32,747 bases of DNA. Origin: an uncultured beta proteobacterium. GTDB taxonomy: Bacteria > Pseudomonadota > Gammaproteobacteria > Burkholderiales > Burkholderiaceae_C. A program made the translations under genes and the position numbers. Where the stretch lies: assembly GCA_903929815.1 (NCBI GenBank), contig CAIYWD010000221.1, positions 1 to 32,747 of the forward strand, read 5' to 3'. A model generated the notes under the pieces. That model was not told the DNA's origin. It did not search any database and worked only from the letters and a program-made list of their open reading frames with translations. Numbering within the stretch: the stretch's first letter is position 1; each line of letters opens with the position of its first letter. This document shows, in pieces, positions 7,578 through 16,964 of this stretch.

Positions 7578-7596
7578 CCAAGCTCCTCATCGAATT

Positions 7597-8505
7597 TCAA
7601 GAAGTGATTGCACCAGGTCTGGTATCCATTTCACGGTGTCGTTTCAAGGTCATCCACCGCTTTTGAAAATGTTTACTTAATTGCTCCACCAAATAAACAG
7701 AGCGATGCTGGCCGCCCGTGCAGCCAATGGCTACCGTGACATAACTGCGATGGTTTAACGACATGGCATCCAGCCAAGTTTCCAGAAAACCCTCAATGTG
7801 ATGGAGCATTTTTTGCACATCGGCATGCTCTTGCAGAAAATGGATGACCGGTGCATCACATCCGGTCAACTCCCGCAGTTCAGGCTCATAGTGAGGGTTA
7901 GGCAACATACGAACATCAAACACGAAGTCGGAATCATTGGGAATACCGCGTTTGAAAGCAAAAGACTCAAAAACCAATGTCAATTGCGTGCTGAGTACCT
8001 CGAAAAATGCCTTGACGTAGCTCTGCAATTGAGTGGGGCGAAGAATGCTGGTGTCAATCACATGGGCGTTGGCGCGCAATTCGCTGAGCATCTCGCGTTC
8101 AAGTTCAATAGCCTCTGTCAATGCCCGCTGCTGATGGTGCATCGAGTTGATTTGTACGGTTTTGGACAAGGGGTGGCGGCGACGTGTTTCTGAAAATCGG
8201 CGCACCAGGGTATCGGTCGATGCGTCCAGAAACAAAGAAACAACTTGAATGCCAAGGGACTGGAGCTGGATCAATTGCGCTGGCACCTGTGGCAGGGCAT
8301 CCGCACTGCGCACGTCAATCGCAATGGCCAGGCGTCTGGCCTGGCTATGTTTCTGCAAATCAATCAAGGGGGTCAGCAACCCTGGTGGCAGATTGTCAAC
8401 ACAATAAAAACCTATATCTTCCATGGCATTGAGAGTCACCGACTTGCCCGAACCGGACATTCCTGTGATCAATACGAGTTGAATTTGTGTGGTGGGGTTT
8501 GACAT
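7597..8505 (-). CDS. rapZ: RNase adapter protein RapZ
   Basis: An approximately 302-residue P-loop protein (YvcJ/RapZ family) that in E. coli binds small RNA GlmZ and glucosamine-6-phosphate and directs RNase E cleavage. Walker A is GMSGSGKS (15-22), and the C-terminal region holds the conserved [13 protein letters not shown]. Two start codons are possible: ATG 8514, touching the MITE-like element with no room for a binding site, and ATG 8505 with AGGA eight nt upstream. I chose 8505 (MSNPTTQ). The AGG of that site is the last triplet of the repeat, so the mobile element appears to supply part of the translation signal. Confidence 0.9.
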   Translation of the reverse strand: MSNPTTQIQLVLITGMSGSGKSVTLNAMEDIGFYCVDNLPPGLLTPLIDLQKHSQARRLAIAIDVRSADALPQVPAQLIQLQSLGIQVVSLFLDASTDTLVRRFSETRRRHPLSKTVQINSMHHQQRALTEAIELEREMLSELRANAHVIDTSILRPTQLQSYVKAFFEVLSTQLTLVFESFAFKRGIPNDSDFVFDVRMLPNPHYEPELRELTGCDAPVIHFLQEHADVQKMLHHIEGFLETWLDAMSLNHRSYVTVAIGCTGGQHRSVYLVEQLSKHFQKRWMTLKRHREMDTRPGAITS

Positions 8506-8514
8506 GTCAATCAT

Positions 8515-8694
8515 CCTGGATTCCTCAGTTGAATGCGTCCGAGTGGGCTACTGGCGGCGCGTCTGGGGGGGTTGCCAGTAGCTCAATCGGGTGCGTAGCG
8601 CTCTCACCCAAAGGATACACTCCGTCGAAGTCACAAATATCAATTTTCATAACGGTTGAGTGAAAATAATAAGCGGTCAACTGAGCAATCCAGG
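8515..8694. mobile_element. MITE-like element, copy 2 (internally deleted)
   Basis: A 180-bp copy with ends CCTGGATTCCTCAG and CTGAGCAATCCAGG. Relative to the other two copies it lacks about 55 bp of the centre, including the GCAGGC/GCCTGC hairpin. The TTTAA duplication is absent (flanks ATCAT and ACAAT), so this copy looks older or rearranged. It fills the recN-rapZ gap, lies in the same orientation as copies 1 and 3, and overlaps the recN 3' end by 18 bp. Confidence 0.85.
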
Positions 8695-10344
8695 ACAATC
8701 CTGTTCTTGCAGCAAATCACGTGCATGAGCGACTGTGCTGTCCATGATTCGTTCACCGCCGAGCATACGCGCCAGTTCTGTCACACGGGTATCACCCATG
8801 ACAGGAGTCACCGAACTGATGATCCCAAAGCCTGTTTGTTGTTTGCTGACAACCCAATGATGGTCAGCACAGGCTGCCACTTGAGGCAGGTGAGTGACTG
8901 CCAGAACCTGACGATCACGACCGAGCTGCTGCATGAGGCGGCCTACGGTTTGCGCCACAGCACCTCCCACACCTGCATCTACTTCATCAAAAATAAGGGT
9001 TTTCGCTTGACCGAGCTGGCTGGTGGTGACGGCAATCGCTAGTGCAATGCGCGAGAGTTCGCCGCCGGATGCGACTTTGTGAATCGGTCGAGGCGTGCTG
9101 CCTGCATGACCTGCCACCAGGAAGTTCACCTCTTCAAGACCGGTGCGCATGGGTTTGTCTGAAGTTTGCAAAACAACATCAAATCTCCCACCCTTCATGC
9201 CCAAATCCTGCATCGTTTGGGTAATGACATCAGAGAGTTTGGGGGCTGCTGCAAGCCTGGCACGGCTTAATACGCGGGCTTCATGCAGATACGCTTGCAG
9301 TGCCTGCTCTTGTGCGTCTTCCAACGCTTGCATATCGGTTGCCGTTTCCAAAGCAATCAACTCCTGATGCCAATTTTGCAACAGTTCAGGCAAATCTTCA
9401 GGATGACGTTTGTAGCGGCGTGCCAGTGACACCCACAGGCTGAGGCGATCATCAATGACCGTCAGACGGTCGGGGTCAAGTTCAGTTTTGCGCAGGTAAC
9501 CGTGCAAGGTGTGCAAGCTGTCTTGAATCTGCACCACACTGGAGTTCAATACCTCGGTCAGCGCCCGAAACACAGGCTCAATATGCTCTTGTTGTTGCAG
9601 CAAAGAACAAGCGCGATTGAGCAAGGCGACCGCATTGTCGTCAGATTCGTCAAGAATGTGCAGAGTACCCTGTGCAGCATCCAGCAAGCCTTGGGCATTG
9701 GCCAAACGGGTGTGTTCTGCATTGAGTTCAGGCCACTCCCCTGCAAGAGGTGCCAGTTTTTCAACCTCGCCAATTTGCCAATTTAACCGCTCGCGCTCAC
9801 GCAACAGGGAATCTTGCGACAAGCGCGCTTTTTCCAATTGGCGTTGTGCATCTCGCCATTGCTGCCAGCACGCCGAAACGGCATCACTGTTCGTTTGCGC
9901 GTAGGCATCAAGCAAAATGCCCATGGCATCAACCCGTGTCAAACTTTGCCAGGCGTGCTGCCCGTGAATATCCAACAATTGCTCACCCAATGCGCGAAGT
10001 TGGCTGGCAGTGGCGGGGCTGCCGTTGATCCAGGCTCGGCTTTTCCCTTGAACGTCCACGGTTCGGCGCAGCAACAAGGAATCATCAGCCTGATAACCCC
10101 CATCCAACAACCACTGGCGTGTGGCTGGCCCCAGATCAAACTCTGCACTGACTTCCGTGCGGTGGGCACCCTCACGAATGACACCAACATCTGCGCGACC
10201 CCCAGTGACCAGTTGCAAGGCATCGATCAAAATGGATTTTCCAGCACCCGTTTCGCCGGTCAGCACGGTGAATTGATCGGCAAGCTCAAGGTCAAGCTCG
10301 CTCACAATCACAAAGTCTCTCAACACAATACGTTTCAAACTCAC
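8677..10344 (-). CDS. recN: DNA repair protein RecN
   Basis: A 555-residue SMC-like ATPase that acts early in double-strand break repair. Walker A is GETGAGKS (30-37), the ABC signature region [14 protein letters not shown] and Walker [14 protein letters not shown] are near the C-terminus, and a coiled-coil section lies in the middle. The start is GTG 10344, sharing GTGA with the nadK stop, which implies translational coupling. The last codons (PGLLS) and the stop codon, 8677-8694, lie inside the right terminal repeat of the MITE-like element, so insertion appears to have replaced the native C-terminus without harming the core motifs. Confidence 0.95.
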   Translation of the reverse strand: MSLKRIVLRDFVIVSELDLELADQFTVLTGETGAGKSILIDALQLVTGGRADVGVIREGAHRTEVSAEFDLGPATRQWLLDGGYQADDSLLLRRTVDVQGKSRAWINGSPATASQLRALGEQLLDIHGQHAWQSLTRVDAMGILLDAYAQTNSDAVSACWQQWRDAQRQLEKARLSQDSLLRERERLNWQIGEVEKLAPLAGEWPELNAEHTRLANAQGLLDAAQGTLHILDESDDNAVALLNRACSLLQQQEHIEPVFRALTEVLNSSVVQIQDSLHTLHGYLRKTELDPDRLTVIDDRLSLWVSLARRYKRHPEDLPELLQNWHQELIALETATDMQALEDAQEQALQAYLHEARVLSRARLAAAPKLSDVITQTMQDLGMKGGRFDVVLQTSDKPMRTGLEEVNFLVAGHAGSTPRPIHKVASGGELSRIALAIAVTTSQLGQAKTLIFDEVDAGVGGAVAQTVGRLMQQLGRDRQVLAVTHLPQVAACADHHWVVSKQQTGFGIISSVTPVMGDTRVTELARMLGGERIMDSTVAHARDLLQEQDCPGLLS

Positions 10345-11243
10345 AGTAAAACTACCTTTTCGTTCCAGTGCAATTTCTCGCGCAACGTATCAAAGTACGA
10401 CCAGCCTTTGGGGTGCAGAAATCTGACATGGTGTACAGACTGGCGGACATCAATACGATCGCCGATCATCAGTGAAGCCAGAGACTGTGTATCAAAACTG
10501 GCACTTGCGTCTCGGCCAGCGACAATTTCCAAAGTAATCACAGATGTGTTGGCCAGCACAATGGGTCTGTTTGACAAGGTGTGAGGGGCAATCGGAGCCA
10601 GCACCCAGCCACCTACGGACGGATGCAGCAAAGGGCCACCCGCAGACAATGAGTACGCGGTAGAACCGGTGGCTGTCGCAACAATCAAACCATCAGCACG
10701 CTGGTTGGCGACAAAATGACCATCCACTTCCACCCTTAATTCAACCATGCCTGCCGTGGCACCCCGGTTAACAACAACATCATTCATAGCCGTTGCACTG
10801 AAAACACACTGCCCATCACGCATGACCCTACCATCCATCAAATTGCGCTGATCTTCAATATATTCACCATGCAACATGGAAGTCAGGCAGTCTGAAAAGC
10901 CGCTGTAAGGAATGTCGGTGATAAACCCCAATCGCCCCTGATTGATGCCAATCAGGGGCACACCAAAAGCTGCCAATTGACGACCTATGCTGAGCATCGT
11001 GCCATCACCACCGACCACCACAGCCAAATCGCACGAAACAGCAATGGCATCCAACGCTAGACAAGGAAAGTCAAAGACACCCATGCGGTGTGCCCAATCG
11101 TGCTCTATCACGACATCACAACCCTGTTTGACCAAAAAATGCGCAACAGTCAGTAAGGCATCTGGTGAATGTATCCCCGTTGCACCCAAGTGCGCACCGT
11201 GGTACTTTCCAATCAATGCTATGCGGTGAAATGTGGATGTCAT
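10341..11243 (-). CDS. nadK: NAD kinase
   Basis: A 300-residue enzyme that phosphorylates NAD to NADP. It has the GGDGT motif (78-82), NDVVVNRG and the [12 protein letters not shown] stretch of the active site. ATG 11243 is preferred over an in-frame TTG at 11249. It is the first gene of a nadK-recN pair with a 4-nt overlap, divergent from hrcA across only 28 bp. This nadK-recN/hrcA arrangement is common in betaproteobacteria. Confidence 0.95.
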   Translation of the reverse strand: MTSTFHRIALIGKYHGAHLGATGIHSPDALLTVAHFLVKQGCDVVIEHDWAHRMGVFDFPCLALDAIAVSCDLAVVVGGDGTMLSIGRQLAAFGVPLIGINQGRLGFITDIPYSGFSDCLTSMLHGEYIEDQRNLMDGRVMRDGQCVFSATAMNDVVVNRGATAGMVELRVEVDGHFVANQRADGLIVATATGSTAYSLSAGGPLLHPSVGGWVLAPIAPHTLSNRPIVLANTSVITLEIVAGRDASASFDTQSLASLMIGDRIDVRQSVHHVRFLHPKGWSYFDTLREKLHWNEKVVLL

Positions 11244-11271
11244 GGTCAAATTACATCACTAAAATGAAGTC

Positions 11272-12276
11272 ATGCTCGATGATCGTGCCAAGTTATTGTT
11301 AAAAGCGCTGATTGAACGCTACATTGCAGATGGGCAGCCGGTAGGCTCGCGCACGCTGTCTCGTGCTTCTGGCGTTGAATTGTCGCCTGCAACCATTCGC
11401 AATGTGATGTCAGATTTGGAAGAATTAGGGTTGATTGTCAGCCCCCACACTTCGGCCGGTCGTATCCCTACTGCGCGTGGTTACAGACTGTTTGTAGATA
11501 CCATGCTCACGGTTCATCGTGCCCAGTTGGGCACGCATAGCCTGGCTCCCGATCAACCCCAAAAGGTCATGTCCAATGCTGCCCATTTGCTGTCGAATCT
11601 TTCGCAGTTCGTTGGTATTGTCGTGGCACCACGTCGAACGTCAATGTTCAGACACATTGAGTTTTTGCGCTTGTCTGAGTGCCGGTTTTTGGTCATCATT
11701 GTCTCTCCGGATGGTGACGTGCAAAACAGAGTGGTCTTTACCAAGGTTGATCACACACAGACACAACTGGTAGAGGCTGCCAATTACCTGAATACCCATT
11801 ATGTTGGCTTGACGATAGATCAGGCGTATGAGCGCCTGAAAAGCGAGGTGGACACACTGAGGGTTGAAATCGCCAGTTTGATGAATGCAGCGGTCAACGC
11901 CAATTCTGATGCCATTTCCGAATCGCAAGATGACGTGATCATTTCGGGTGAGAGAAATTTATTGTCTGTCAGTGATTTTTCAAACGATATGAGCAATTTG
12001 CGACGTGCTTTTGAACTTTTTGAGCAAAAAGCGCAACTCATTCGCTTACTTGACATGACGGGTCAGGCGGAGGGCGTTCGTATCTTTATTGGTGGAGAAA
12101 GTCAAGTGATGCCCTATGAAGATTTATCCATTGTCAGTGCTACCTACGATATTGACGGGCAAATTGTAGGCACACTGGGCGTGGTGGGACCAACGCGCAT
12201 GGCTTATGACCGAATGATTCACATTGTTGACATCACAGCCAAACTCGTGAGCAATGCCTTAAGTCGTCACAAATAG
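11272..12276 (+). CDS. hrcA: Heat-inducible transcription repressor HrcA
   Basis: A 334-residue repressor of class I heat-shock genes (groESL, dnaK), which binds the CIRCE inverted repeat and needs GroEL for activity. The N-terminal winged helix is recognised by [37 protein letters not shown] and the [13 protein letters not shown] motif. A central GAF-like domain and the C-terminal [15 protein letters not shown] section complete it. No CIRCE sequence is visible upstream, so autoregulation through that site is not supported here. The 28-bp intergenic space to nadK is very tight for two divergent promoters. Confidence 0.95.
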   Translation: MLDDRAKLLLKALIERYIADGQPVGSRTLSRASGVELSPATIRNVMSDLEELGLIVSPHTSAGRIPTARGYRLFVDTMLTVHRAQLGTHSLAPDQPQKVMSNAAHLLSNLSQFVGIVVAPRRTSMFRHIEFLRLSECRFLVIIVSPDGDVQNRVVFTKVDHTQTQLVEAANYLNTHYVGLTIDQAYERLKSEVDTLRVEIASLMNAAVNANSDAISESQDDVIISGERNLLSVSDFSNDMSNLRRAFELFEQKAQLIRLLDMTGQAEGVRIFIGGESQVMPYEDLSIVSATYDIDGQIVGTLGVVGPTRMAYDRMIHIVDITAKLVSNALSRHK

Positions 12277-12319
12277 GCCTTTACAATTGTGACTGGTAGT
12301 TCGTTTCACCCAAATGGCC

Positions 12320-12388
12320 AAGCGATTTGTAACGACGCAGTGCGCCCAAATCTGACAAGCCCAATGTGGAACTTATTATTAATCCTTA
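12320..12388. repeat. Family A half-element upstream of tRNA
   Basis: AAGCGATTTGTAACGACGCA and the following TGCGCCCAAATCTGAC repeat the right half of the 55-215 element almost exactly. It continues into AACTTATTATTAATCC, a truncated arm, and stops about 6 bp before the tRNA. No matching left arm is present, so this is a solo half. Confidence 0.7.
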
Positions 12389-12393
12389 GTCAA

Positions 12394-12470
12394 GGGCCGT
12401 TAGCTCAGTTGGTTAGAGCAGAGGTCTCATAAACCTTTGGTCGCTGGTTCAAGTCCAGCACGGCCCACCA
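12394..12470 (+). tRNA. tRNA with anticodon CAT (Met elongator or lysidine-type Ile2)
   Basis: A 77-nt cloverleaf including encoded CCA. Acceptor GGGCCGT pairs with ACGGCCC, the D arm is GCTC/GAGC, and anticodon stem GAGGT/ACCTT encloses loop CTCATAA. The T arm is GCTGG/CCAGC with loop TTCAAGT. Anticodon CAT at 12428-12430. Pairs 4-69 and 5-68 are both C-G, as in E. coli tRNA-Ile2 (the TilS substrate), and the segment TTGGTCGCTGGTTCAAGTCC is, as I recall it, shared with that tRNA. Isoleucine identity after lysidine modification is thus a serious alternative to elongator Met. It is not initiator-like (no C1-A72 mismatch). Confidence 0.95.
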
Positions 12471-12540
12471 ATTCATACGCGATGTTCAAGTTTAATGTCA
12501 TGATTGAAATGAATTAGTGCCCTCAAGTCATATCAAGGGC

Positions 12541-12606
12541 GCTTCTGTAATGCTATTGAATAAGTAGCTACTTATGCTTATCCATCAAGCGCCAGAGGGC
12601 GATTTA
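12541..12606. repeat. TAGCTA palindrome (family B) overlapping the ampG 3' end
   Basis: AAGTAGCTACTTATGCTTAT followed by CCATCAAGCGCCAGAGGGCGATTT shows the family layout (TAGCTA, then a GCTTR...YAAGCGC hairpin, then AGAGG.CGATTT). The ampG stop codon and its last few codons (SPSGA) fall inside the repeat. It may terminate ampG transcription. Confidence 0.65.
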
Positions 12607-13907
12607 GCTCTTAAAACCAGGGCGACCAACAGTAACACGGGAACTCCCAGCAAGGCAGTGGCCACAAAAAAATTGAGGTAGCCAAAGTGATCCACATAGC
12701 GCCCTGAGTAGCCGGCCAAAAACTTGGGTAACAACAGCATCATGGAACTGAACAGTGCATATTGGGTGGCTGAGTAATTCACGTTGGTCAAGCCCGAAAG
12801 ATATGCAATAAAGGCAGCAGACGCAATACCGCCGGCCAGATTGTCGGCAGAAATGACAAAAATCAGGCCATGGACGTCGTGGCCACGGGTGCTTAACACA
12901 GCAAACAGAAGGTTGCTGGCGGCGCTTAATACTGCCCCTAGCATCAACACCCGCTTGACCCCTAAGCGCATGGTCAATGCCCCCCCTACAAATGCTCCAA
13001 GCAGCGTCATGATGACACCGTAAATTTTGGTGACCGCGGCCACTTCGTCTTTGGTGTAGCCCATGTCCACGTAAAACGGGTTGGCCATGCTGCCCATCAC
13101 CACATCGCTGATGCGGTAGGTGGCAATAAGCCCCAAAATCAGCACAGCTTGCCAACGGTAACGCTTCAAAAAGTCGGCAAAAGGTTCTACCAAGGCACTA
13201 CGCAACCAGTCTGCTGCATTTTTGGCGGGTAAGACTGCGAGGCGCAGAGGTTCTGGTGACATCAACACGGTGATCACACCCAGTGACATGCTAGCGGCCA
13301 TGACCAGATAAGCAGTCTGCCAGGCACCGGGCTGATAGCCCGAAATAGCCGAAGATTCAGATCGTGCTGCAATCCACAAAACACCAGCCCCTGCCCAAAT
13401 CATAGCCAGTCGGTAGCCAATTTGGTACGCTGCAGCCAATGCGGCTTGACGATCCGGGTTGGCAGATTCAATGCGAAACGCATCGATCGCGATGTCTTGC
13501 GTGGCAGAGCCAACAGCCACTGCCAATGCGCCCCACACCACGGGGGACAGTGCCACTTGGGGGTCGTTGAACGACATGGCCAGTAACCCCAGCACAATGC
13601 AGAGCTGCGACAACAAGAGCCAACCACGCCTGCGCCCCAGCGCTTGGGTGAGCAGCGGGATGGGCATTCGATCCACCAAGGGTGCCCATAGCCATTTGAA
13701 AGCATAGGCCAAACTCACCCAGCTCAAATAGCCGATGGTGGTGCGGTCAATCCCGGCCTCGCGAAGCCAAAAACTCAAGGTGCCCAGCACCAGAAACAAA
13801 GGCAATCCTGCCGAAAAACCCAACACCAGCATGCGCCATGCTGCAGGTTCCAGATACACCCGAAAATCTGTCAGAAATTGCCTGGCAATGACCTTGAGTG
13901 CTTGCAT
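12585..13907 (-). CDS. ampG: AmpG-type muropeptide permease (MFS)
   Basis: A 440-residue inner-membrane transporter with about 12 hydrophobic segments. AmpG imports GlcNAc-anhydroMurNAc muropeptides for cell-wall recycling and can influence AmpC beta-lactamase induction. Family signatures include LGFSAGLPLFLVLGTLSFWL near the N-terminus, then KWLWAPLVDR, RRRGWLLLSQ and SATQDIAIDAFR. The C-terminus is encoded by a palindromic repeat, which supplies the stop codon. It lies downstream of ihfA with a 51-bp gap and may be read from the same strand, though no functional link is evident. Confidence 0.9.
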   Translation of the reverse strand: MQALKVIARQFLTDFRVYLEPAAWRMLVLGFSAGLPLFLVLGTLSFWLREAGIDRTTIGYLSWVSLAYAFKWLWAPLVDRMPIPLLTQALGRRRGWLLLSQLCIVLGLLAMSFNDPQVALSPVVWGALAVAVGSATQDIAIDAFRIESANPDRQAALAAAYQIGYRLAMIWAGAGVLWIAARSESSAISGYQPGAWQTAYLVMAASMSLGVITVLMSPEPLRLAVLPAKNAADWLRSALVEPFADFLKRYRWQAVLILGLIATYRISDVVMGSMANPFYVDMGYTKDEVAAVTKIYGVIMTLLGAFVGGALTMRLGVKRVLMLGAVLSAASNLLFAVLSTRGHDVHGLIFVISADNLAGGIASAAFIAYLSGLTNVNYSATQYALFSSMMLLLPKFLAGYSGRYVDHFGYLNFFVATALLGVPVLLLVALVLRAKSPSGA

Positions 13908-13958
13908 GCCGTGGCATCACAAAGAACTTATCATAAAAGCCACACGCATTTGACTACA

Positions 13959-14270
13959 TCAAGGCGTAATTTGCGCTTTCAATTTTTGACTGGCATGGAA
14001 AGTTACCACACGGCGTGCTTGAATGGGGACTGTTTCACCGGTTCTGGGGTTGCGCCCGGGTCTTGGTGATTTGGCGCGTACCTGAAAATGACCAAATCCG
14101 CAAATTTTGACATCCTCACCAGATGTCAATTTTTCTGAGATGACTTCAAAAAACGTTTCAACCATTTCTTTGGCTTCGCGCTTGCTCAATCCGACACGAT
14201 CGAAAAGCATTTCAGACATGTCGGCTTTGGTTAGTGCCGGAGTTTTCTGGGATTCAACTTTAATATTCAT
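13959..14270 (-). CDS. ihfA: Integration host factor subunit alpha
   Basis: A 103-residue DNA-bending protein of the HU/IHF family, working as a heterodimer with IhfB in recombination, replication and transcription. The start [10 protein letters not shown] (14270) is preferred over 14306 because it gives the family length and has GAGAG six nt upstream. The beta-arm motif [20 protein letters not shown] is intact. It follows pheT as in many proteobacteria, but the gap is unusually long (208 bp) and holds a palindromic element. Confidence 0.95.
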   Translation of the reverse strand: MNIKVESQKTPALTKADMSEMLFDRVGLSKREAKEMVETFFEVISEKLTSGEDVKICGFGHFQVRAKSPRPGRNPRTGETVPIQARRVVTFHASQKLKAQITP

Positions 14271-14332
14271 AAGGAACTCTCTTTCTATTGGATAACTTAA
14301 ATTCAATAGTCCGTGTCACCAAAATGGAGACA

Positions 14333-14436
14333 TGAAATCGTGTCTTTTCCTGCTTGGCGTTGTTGTTCGTCGTTGCAATAGCTCAGGCTATTGCGTCTCC
14401 TCTCGCCTAGCTCGTCAGAAAAATCCATTGATTTCA
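14333..14436. repeat. Long imperfect palindrome in the pheT-ihfA gap
   Basis: The core hairpin GCAATAGC-TCAG-GCTATTGC (14375-14394) is perfect. Arms extend outward imperfectly, with TTGGCG opposite CGCCTA and the outer ends TGAAATC (14333-14339) and GATTTCA (14430-14436). In the minus-strand transcript it would form a long stem between pheT and ihfA and could act as a processing or attenuation element. It does not match the other repeat families here. Confidence 0.55.
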
Positions 14437-14478
14437 TTAGGTAACATTGTTGATGAAACAGACTACCAGAAACGGACA

Positions 14479-16917
14479 TCAGGCGCGCTGCTGCGCACCC
14501 ACCTGATCGGTCAAGGATACCAGCACCGCAGATACGGCGGCATCAATGCTTTGCTCTGACAGAGTGGCATCCTGGGTATTGAGTGTAAGACGCACCGCCA
14601 TGCTTTTTTTGGATGGTTTATCTGATAGTTGCGTCGTGGTAGCATTTAATGGTGGATGATAAATGTCAAACACGACGGCATCGAGTGAGACATGGCCACA
14701 GGATGCTGACCCAATCGCTTGCATCAATGCTTGCGCTGTGACATGCTCATCGACCCACACCGCAATATCACGCTCAACCGGGTGAAAACGCGGCACGGGA
14801 TGAAAGTGGGGCACGGTACGATGCAGCACGGCATCCAGAGCAATCTCGAACAAGACGGGGGCATGCATCAGTTCGTAAGACTGGCACCACCGGGGATGTA
14901 ATTCACCGACCACACCCACCACGATGCCGTGGCAGACCACATTAGCACAACGACCAGGGTGCAAGGCAGGGTGATGTGCTGGCATGAATTGCGCCTGCGT
15001 AGGTGAGAGCAAGGCCTCCAAATCGCCCTTGATGTCATAGAAATCAACCGATCGCTCTTTTTGCCCCCACTGAAGGGCATCGACAGCACCGCTCGCCAAA
15101 GCAGCCAGACGCATGGGCTGTGCAAATCCCTTGACACTGGTATCCGTGTTGCCCACGGTGTCGTCATGCCAAAATACACGGCCTACCTCAAACACCCGTA
15201 CACGATGAGCTTTGCGATCTTGGTTAAATTTCAAAACTTGTAGCAAAGAACCCAGCAAGGACGAGCGCATGACGTTCATTTGGCTGGCAATGGGGTTTTG
15301 TAAACGGATGGGGTTGGAGTTGCCCGCCAATTCACGTTCCCAGCGTTCGTCACAAAAACTGAAGTTGATGGTTTCCTGGTAGCCCAGTGCGGCCATGGAG
15401 CGTTTCACCGCAAAAGAATTTCGTCTGAATTCAGGTGGCAGTTTAGCGGTGATGGAAGCTGTTGGTGGCGTGTGGGGCAAGTTGTGAAAACCAATCATCC
15501 GCGCCACTTCTTCAATCAAATCTTCTTCAATCTGAAGGTCAAAACGGTACGAGGGCACGGTAACTTCAATCACATCATCGGTCTGAACCAGGCTTAGACC
15601 CAAGCCTGTGAGCGCAGTGACGCACTGGGCGGCAGAGAGCGGTAGCCCCAAAATTTTGCTGGCACGCGATACACGCATGGACACGGTTTTAGCAGGTGGC
15701 AAGGCTACGCAGTGATCGTCAATGGGACCCCAAACGGTGTCTGGTGTGCCACAGATGTCACTGATGAGTTGGGTAATGCGTTCGATGTGTTCAACCGTTA
15801 GCGCAAAATCAACACCGCGCTCAAAACGATGACCGGCATTCGTTGAAAAATGAAAGCGCCTTGAACGCCCGACAATAGCTTTTGGCCACCAGAAAGCGGC
15901 TTCCACATAGACATTTTGAGTGTCATCAGACACCGCAGTGGCCGCGCCCCCCATGATGCCCGCCAGGGACTCAACCTGCACAGCATCGGCTATCACACCC
16001 ACGTCACCATCCACATCAATGGTGTTACCGTTGAGCAGCTTGATCTGTTCGCCACTGTTGCCCCATCGCACCTCCAGACCGCCCTGAATTTTGTCCAGGT
16101 CAAAAATATGCGTGGGCTGACCCGATTCAAACATCACATAGTTGGAAATATCGACCAAGGCTGACACACTGCGCTGACCGCAACGTGCGAGGCGATCAAC
16201 CATCCATGCCGGAGTGGGCGCTTGGGTATTGACACCGCGAATGATTCGGCCAGAGAAGCGACCACACAAGTCAGGTGCGCTGATTTTGACGGGCAAGATG
16301 TCAGCAATACGCGGTGTGAGCTTGGCAAACGGTGGGCGTTGCAGTGGCGTGGTGGTTAATGCACTGAGTTCGCGGGCCACACCAAAAACGCTCAAAGCGT
16401 GTGCCAGGTTGGGCGTTAATTTAAGGGTTAAAACGGTGTCATCCAGGCGCAAATGCTCACGAATGTTTTGCCCAATGAGGGCATCTGCTGCCAGTTCCAA
16501 AAGGCCTGCCTGGTCCGTGGATAATTGAAGTTCACGCGCTGAACACAACATGCCAAAACTGTCAACACCGCGCAGTTTGCCCACGTGAATGATGAAAGGC
16601 TTGTTCGCGTCATCCGTTGGCAGATCTGCACCCACCAAAGCACAAGGCACTTTGATGCCCACCCTGGCATTGGCTGCCCCGCACACAATGGTCAGGTTTT
16701 GCGATTGGCCTACGTCGACCTGGCATACCCGCAGACGATCGGCGTTGGGATGGGGATTGACCTGCACAATGTGGCTCACCACAACATGGTGGAAGGGCGG
16801 TGCAACGGGTTTACTGTCTTCTACTTCAAGACCAGCCATGGTCAAGGCGTCAGACAACTGTTCGGTGTTCAGGGGAGGGTTGCAAAATTCTCGCAACCAC
16901 GATTCAGGAAATTGCAT
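14479..16917 (-). CDS. pheT: Phenylalanyl-tRNA synthetase beta subunit
   Basis: An 812-residue subunit of the (alpha-beta)2 enzyme that charges tRNA-Phe; beta carries the editing site and tRNA-binding modules. An N-terminal OB-fold (about 40-150, HIVQVNPHPNADRLRVCQVD), B3/B4 editing domain, B5 domain, core class II-like fold and C-terminal FDX-ACB domain (HPVPRFHPVERDIAVWVDE) are present. The start MQFPESWLREF (16917) matches the family, with GAGA upstream; 16962 would add 15 unrelated residues. It is 47 bp downstream of pheS and cotranscribed. Confidence 0.96.
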   Translation of the reverse strand: MQFPESWLREFCNPPLNTEQLSDALTMAGLEVEDSKPVAPPFHHVVVSHIVQVNPHPNADRLRVCQVDVGQSQNLTIVCGAANARVGIKVPCALVGADLPTDDANKPFIIHVGKLRGVDSFGMLCSARELQLSTDQAGLLELAADALIGQNIREHLRLDDTVLTLKLTPNLAHALSVFGVARELSALTTTPLQRPPFAKLTPRIADILPVKISAPDLCGRFSGRIIRGVNTQAPTPAWMVDRLARCGQRSVSALVDISNYVMFESGQPTHIFDLDKIQGGLEVRWGNSGEQIKLLNGNTIDVDGDVGVIADAVQVESLAGIMGGAATAVSDDTQNVYVEAAFWWPKAIVGRSRRFHFSTNAGHRFERGVDFALTVEHIERITQLISDICGTPDTVWGPIDDHCVALPPAKTVSMRVSRASKILGLPLSAAQCVTALTGLGLSLVQTDDVIEVTVPSYRFDLQIEEDLIEEVARMIGFHNLPHTPPTASITAKLPPEFRRNSFAVKRSMAALGYQETINFSFCDERWERELAGNSNPIRLQNPIASQMNVMRSSLLGSLLQVLKFNQDRKAHRVRVFEVGRVFWHDDTVGNTDTSVKGFAQPMRLAALASGAVDALQWGQKERSVDFYDIKGDLEALLSPTQAQFMPAHHPALHPGRCANVVCHGIVVGVVGELHPRWCQSYELMHAPVLFEIALDAVLHRTVPHFHPVPRFHPVERDIAVWVDEHVTAQALMQAIGSASCGHVSLDAVVFDIYHPPLNATTTQLSDKPSKKSMAVRLTLNTQDATLSEQSIDAAVSAVLVSLTDQVGAQQRA

Positions 16918-16964
16918 GGTGGATTTCTCAATACCAAAAAGTATGCACTGACGTTTTCGCAAAA

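Noticed and set aside
9814-10584. Plus-strand ORF of 256 codons opposite recN and nadK
   Set aside because: It is fully antisense to two well-supported genes with clear family motifs, and its translation shows no recognisable domain.
11244-11271. CIRCE operator for HrcA autoregulation
   Set aside because: The TTAGCACTC-N9-GAGTGCTAA pattern is absent from the spacer and flanking sequence.
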